DNA of 24,187 nucleotides from Sphingobium sp. CCH11-B1. GTDB taxonomy: Bacteria > Pseudomonadota > Alphaproteobacteria > Sphingomonadales > Sphingomonadaceae. How positions within the stretch are numbered: the first letter of the stretch is position 1; every line of letters begins with the position of its first letter. The notes under the pieces were generated by a model. The model saw nothing but the letters and a program-made list of their open reading frames with translations, did not search any database and was not told the origin of the DNA. The stretch covers positions 1 through 24,187 of the forward strand of contig NZ_LSJY01000189.1 of the NCBI RefSeq assembly GCF_001556865.1, written 5' to 3'. Shown piece after piece: positions 22,027 to 24,187 of this stretch. The translations under genes were made by a program, and so were the position numbers.

Positions 22027-22767
22027 TCAGGCGATCGCGCCCGCGTCGGCGGTCAAGGTGGTGCCTGTAATTACACTCGCCGCAGGACTTGCTAGAAACA
22101 CGACCGCATTCGCGATTTCACTCGGCTTGGCGAAGCGGCCCAGAGACGTCAAACTCCGTTGGAAATCTGCCGCCGGGCCGTCTGCGGGGTTCGCGTCAGT
22201 ATCCACAGATCCGGGCTGCACGAGGTTCACGGTGATGCCCTGCGGCCCGAGTTCACGTGACAACCCGCGAGTGAAGGACGTAAGCGCGGCCTTTGACATC
22301 GCATAGGCCGTTACGCCCGGGAATGGGACGCGTTCGCCGAGCCCCGACCCAATCGAGATTATGCGCCCCCGAGCGGAGAGATGCGGAATGGCGGCCTTCG
22401 CGAATAGCACTGGTGCTCGCACGTTGACGTCCATCAGCTTCTGATACTCGGCCACATCGAGGTCGGCGATCAGACCGGAATGGCCGATCGCCGCGCTATT
22501 GACGAGAATATCAAGACCACCGAGCGCCGAGACGGCCTCGCTCACGGCGCGCGTGATCGCATCCGGGTCTGCGCTATCGGCCTGTATGGCGACCGCGCGA
22601 CGTCCGACACCATGTATAGCTTGAGCAACCTCGTCAGCCTTTTCGGCGGCGTGCTGGTAGGTGAACGCGATGTCCGCGCCGCTTTCGGCCAGCGCCAGCG
22701 CGATCGCGGCTCCGATGCCTCGCGAAGCTCCCGTAACCAACGCACGTTTTCCATTCAGATCGATCAT
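22027..22767 (-). CDS. SDR-family NAD(P)-dependent oxidoreductase
   Basis: The product is 246 residues, a classical short-chain dehydrogenase. TGASRGIG (12-19) binds the cofactor, NSAA replaces the usual NNAG near residue 90, and the catalytic set is S141 with Y155-A-M-S-K159. The length and end (ITGTTLTADAGAIA) match 3-oxoacyl-ACP reductase-like members, but the substrate is unknown. ATG 22767 has AAGGA about 8 nt upstream and is preferred over ATG 22788. It is divergent from the AraC-family gene, its likely regulator. Confidence 0.92.
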   Translation of the reverse strand: MIDLNGKRALVTGASRGIGAAIALALAESGADIAFTYQHAAEKADEVAQAIHGVGRRAVAIQADSADPDAITRAVSEAVSALGGLDILVNSAAIGHSGLIADLDVAEYQKLMDVNVRAPVLFAKAAIPHLSARGRIISIGSGLGERVPFPGVTAYAMSKAALTSFTRGLSRELGPQGITVNLVQPGSVDTDANPADGPAADFQRSLTSLGRFAKPSEIANAVVFLASPAASVITGTTLTADAGAIA

Positions 22768-23048
22768 ATATTTGTCCTTTTCTACCATTTTGACGCTGCC
22801 GGTGGCGCGAGTCCGTATGATGCAAGGCGCGAGCAGTGTGCAGCTCAGTCTCAGCTCGTCATGTTGTGTGAAAGCTATCGCCGCCCGTCACGTCCGCCTC
22901 GCGCAAGTGCACGATTGGCGTCGGCAATTTGGTTCGGAGCCTCGTCATCGCTTCGCATTTCCTTCCGTCCTTGAGATAGGTCAGCGACAAGGAAACGGCA
23001 TTCCCGATACTACCTTACTCTTGCCTGATCCTACCAAGTGACTAACTA
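22768..23048. promoter_or_regulatory. Divergent intergenic region between SDR and AraC-family genes
   Basis: About 280 bp separate the two divergent starts. It should hold both promoters and the AraC-type operator, but I see no convincing -35/-10 pair or repeated half-site. Short open frames crossing it lack start signals. Confidence 0.45.
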
Positions 23049-23936
23049 ATGGGTATGTTTGATCTCGAGATTGCGACCCGCCGCCTGCTTGACGATATCG
23101 CACCCCATATTGCTCCGCGTGGCGCGCTTGTTGGGCAGGCAACACCTGTTCCACGCTTGACGCTATGGACGAGCACGAGTGTCACGCCCCCCACAGCGGC
23201 GGTATTTGAGCCTATGTTCTATGCCGTCGCGCGTGGCGCAAAAGTCCTGACGATGGGCGCCAACCGTTTCGAGATGTCGGCCGGCGACTGCGCTGCGTCA
23301 TCCTTTGGGCTGCCCTATTCTCATCAGCTCATTGGCGCGACGCCGGATGCTCCGTATGTCGGCATCAGCCTCCATCTGGACGTCGATAGGCTCACAAGGG
23401 TCGTACTCGACATGCCTAAACATCAGGAGCGATGGACATGCGCGGTAGCGGCGGGCGATCTGGGTGGCGTGGTCGGCGAAGCGTTCACGCAACTCGTCGG
23501 CCTTGTGAACGCGCCTGACGACATAGGGGTGCTCGCGCCACTCTACGAAAGCGAACTCTATTATCGTCTCCTGCAAAGCGCGATGGGCGGTACGCTACGT
23601 CAGATCGTGGAGCGGAACGATCGTGTTCGGCAAATCAAGGCGGCCGCAGACTGGCTAGGCGCCCATAACGACGAACCAGTGATCATCCAGGAACTGGCAG
23701 CAAGCGCAGGCATGAGCGTGACTTCGTTTCATAGGCACTTCAAGGCTGTTACCGGATACAGCCCGCTCGCCTTTCAGCGTCAAATGCGCCTTCTCGAAGC
23801 TAGAAAGTTGCTTGTGGCTGGCAGCACCAATGTGGCGCGTGTTGCATTCGAGGTGGGCTATCAAAGCCCGGCCCAGTTCAGCCGAGAATACAAGAACATG
23901 TTCGGCAACTCACCGCTGATCGATCTGCAGCGCTGA
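23049..23936 (+). CDS. AraC-family transcriptional regulator
   Basis: The product is 295 residues. The N-terminal part (residues about 15-190, SVTPPTAAVFEPMFYAVARG, later GISLHLDVDRL) matches the AraC_N effector-binding type. Two HTH motifs follow in the C-terminal 100 residues: VIIQELAASAGMSVTSFHRH with FKAVTGYSPLAFQRQMRL, and STNVARVAFEVGYQSPAQFS with REYKNMFGNSP. Such regulators often control an adjacent oxidoreductase, here the divergent SDR gene. No strong ribosome-binding site precedes ATG 23049; ATG 23055 is an alternative. Confidence 0.92.
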   Translation: MGMFDLEIATRRLLDDIAPHIAPRGALVGQATPVPRLTLWTSTSVTPPTAAVFEPMFYAVARGAKVLTMGANRFEMSAGDCAASSFGLPYSHQLIGATPDAPYVGISLHLDVDRLTRVVLDMPKHQERWTCAVAAGDLGGVVGEAFTQLVGLVNAPDDIGVLAPLYESELYYRLLQSAMGGTLRQIVERNDRVRQIKAAADWLGAHNDEPVIIQELAASAGMSVTSFHRHFKAVTGYSPLAFQRQMRLLEARKLLVAGSTNVARVAFEVGYQSPAQFSREYKNMFGNSPLIDLQR

Positions 23937-24034
23937 CCTGACCTGATGATGTTCAGCAGGAACAAATGCTGAGAAACCCGGGTCCTCGCGTGCAACGGGA
24001 CGGTCGAGACACGTATTTCGCCGTCCGTCAGAAA

Positions 24035-24187
24035 TCATTGCGCAAGGAGGTAGAGCTGTTTCTCTCGGTAGTCCCAGACAGTCTTGAAATTCCGCAGGAA
24101 GACAAAACCGAGTTCGAGTTCTGTATCTTCGGTGAGGATCAGCGTGCAATAGGCACCCCCTTCGTGGGGTGATCGGCGTGCAAAAAG
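24035..24187 (-). CDS. C-terminal end of a possible pepsin-like aspartyl protease (partial)
   Basis: This frame runs in from the right edge and ends at TGA 24035-24037. The last 40 residues read AYCTLILTEDTELELGFVFL followed by RNFKTVWDYREKQLYLLAQ. The pattern GxxFLRxFxTVxD followed by a short strand resembles the C-terminus of A1 (pepsin-like) aspartyl proteases. Only about 50 residues are visible, so the call is weak. A plus-strand frame (23966-24172) overlaps it and is the alternative. Confidence 0.35.
   Translation of the reverse strand, partial: LFARRSPHEGGAYCTLILTEDTELELGFVFLRNFKTVWDYREKQLYLLAQ

Noticed and set aside
23910..24149. 79-codon minus-strand frame near the right edge
   Set aside because: It runs across the AraC-family stop and is Arg/Pro-rich. 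The other minus frame at 24035-24187 looks more like protein.

Overview
The window is GC-rich, mobile, accessory DNA from an alphaproteobacterium, most likely a sphingomonad (Sphingomonas/Sphingobium/Novosphingobium type). I infer this from codon usage and from the look of the F-type transfer genes, the AtpI-like remnant, the winged-helix gene at 16413 and the integrase. No rRNA, tRNA or CRISPR array was seen.

Region 1 (1-2072) holds mobile DNA stacked in front of a transfer operon. It starts with the outer end of an IS21-like insertion sequence (1-55), followed by a complete group II intron (about 84-2072) encoding a reverse transcriptase/maturase. Domains V and VI and the bulged branch-point A can be read directly, and the intron protein reads through them and stops in the 3' exon.

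Region 2 (2089-10053) is the distal half of an F-type type IV secretion operon in canonical order: trbC, traN, a small exported ORF, traF, traH, traG. Overlapping or tightly spaced starts point to one transcript. These genes assemble the pilus and stabilise mating pairs. The traG 3' third looks compositionally different, and a small convergent membrane-protein gene (10058-10270) follows it.

Region 3 (about 10530-20043) is an accessory, defence-like cargo block. It has an AAA+ ATPase behind a 51-bp nested palindrome, an AbiEi/AbiEii pair with a four-box operator, a protein resembling a degenerate PD-(D/E)XK nuclease, and a small gene plus HU. Next come a frameshifted AtpI remnant and a winged-helix gene. 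An abortive-infection (Abi_C) gene with a small upstream partner lies between that winged-helix gene and a 3' remnant of its paralogue. A second, unrelated AbiEi-like/AbiEii pair closes the block.

Region 4 (20044-21590) holds a Cre-like tyrosine recombinase with a perfect 11-7-11 bp lox-like dyad 134 bp upstream. A truncated zinc-alcohol dehydrogenase fragment follows and probably marks an insertion or deletion boundary. Region 5 (21991-24187) looks like ordinary metabolic DNA: an SDR oxidoreductase, a divergent AraC-family regulator and the C-terminus of a possible pepsin-like protease running off the end.

The whole reads as a conjugative plasmid or integrative conjugative element: transfer machinery, defence and addiction cargo, then recombinase. 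The most interesting points are the lox-like site with its recombinase, the palindrome-controlled ATPase, the Abi_C two-gene unit next to the winged-helix remnant, and three gene disruptions, two of which can each be explained by one small indel.
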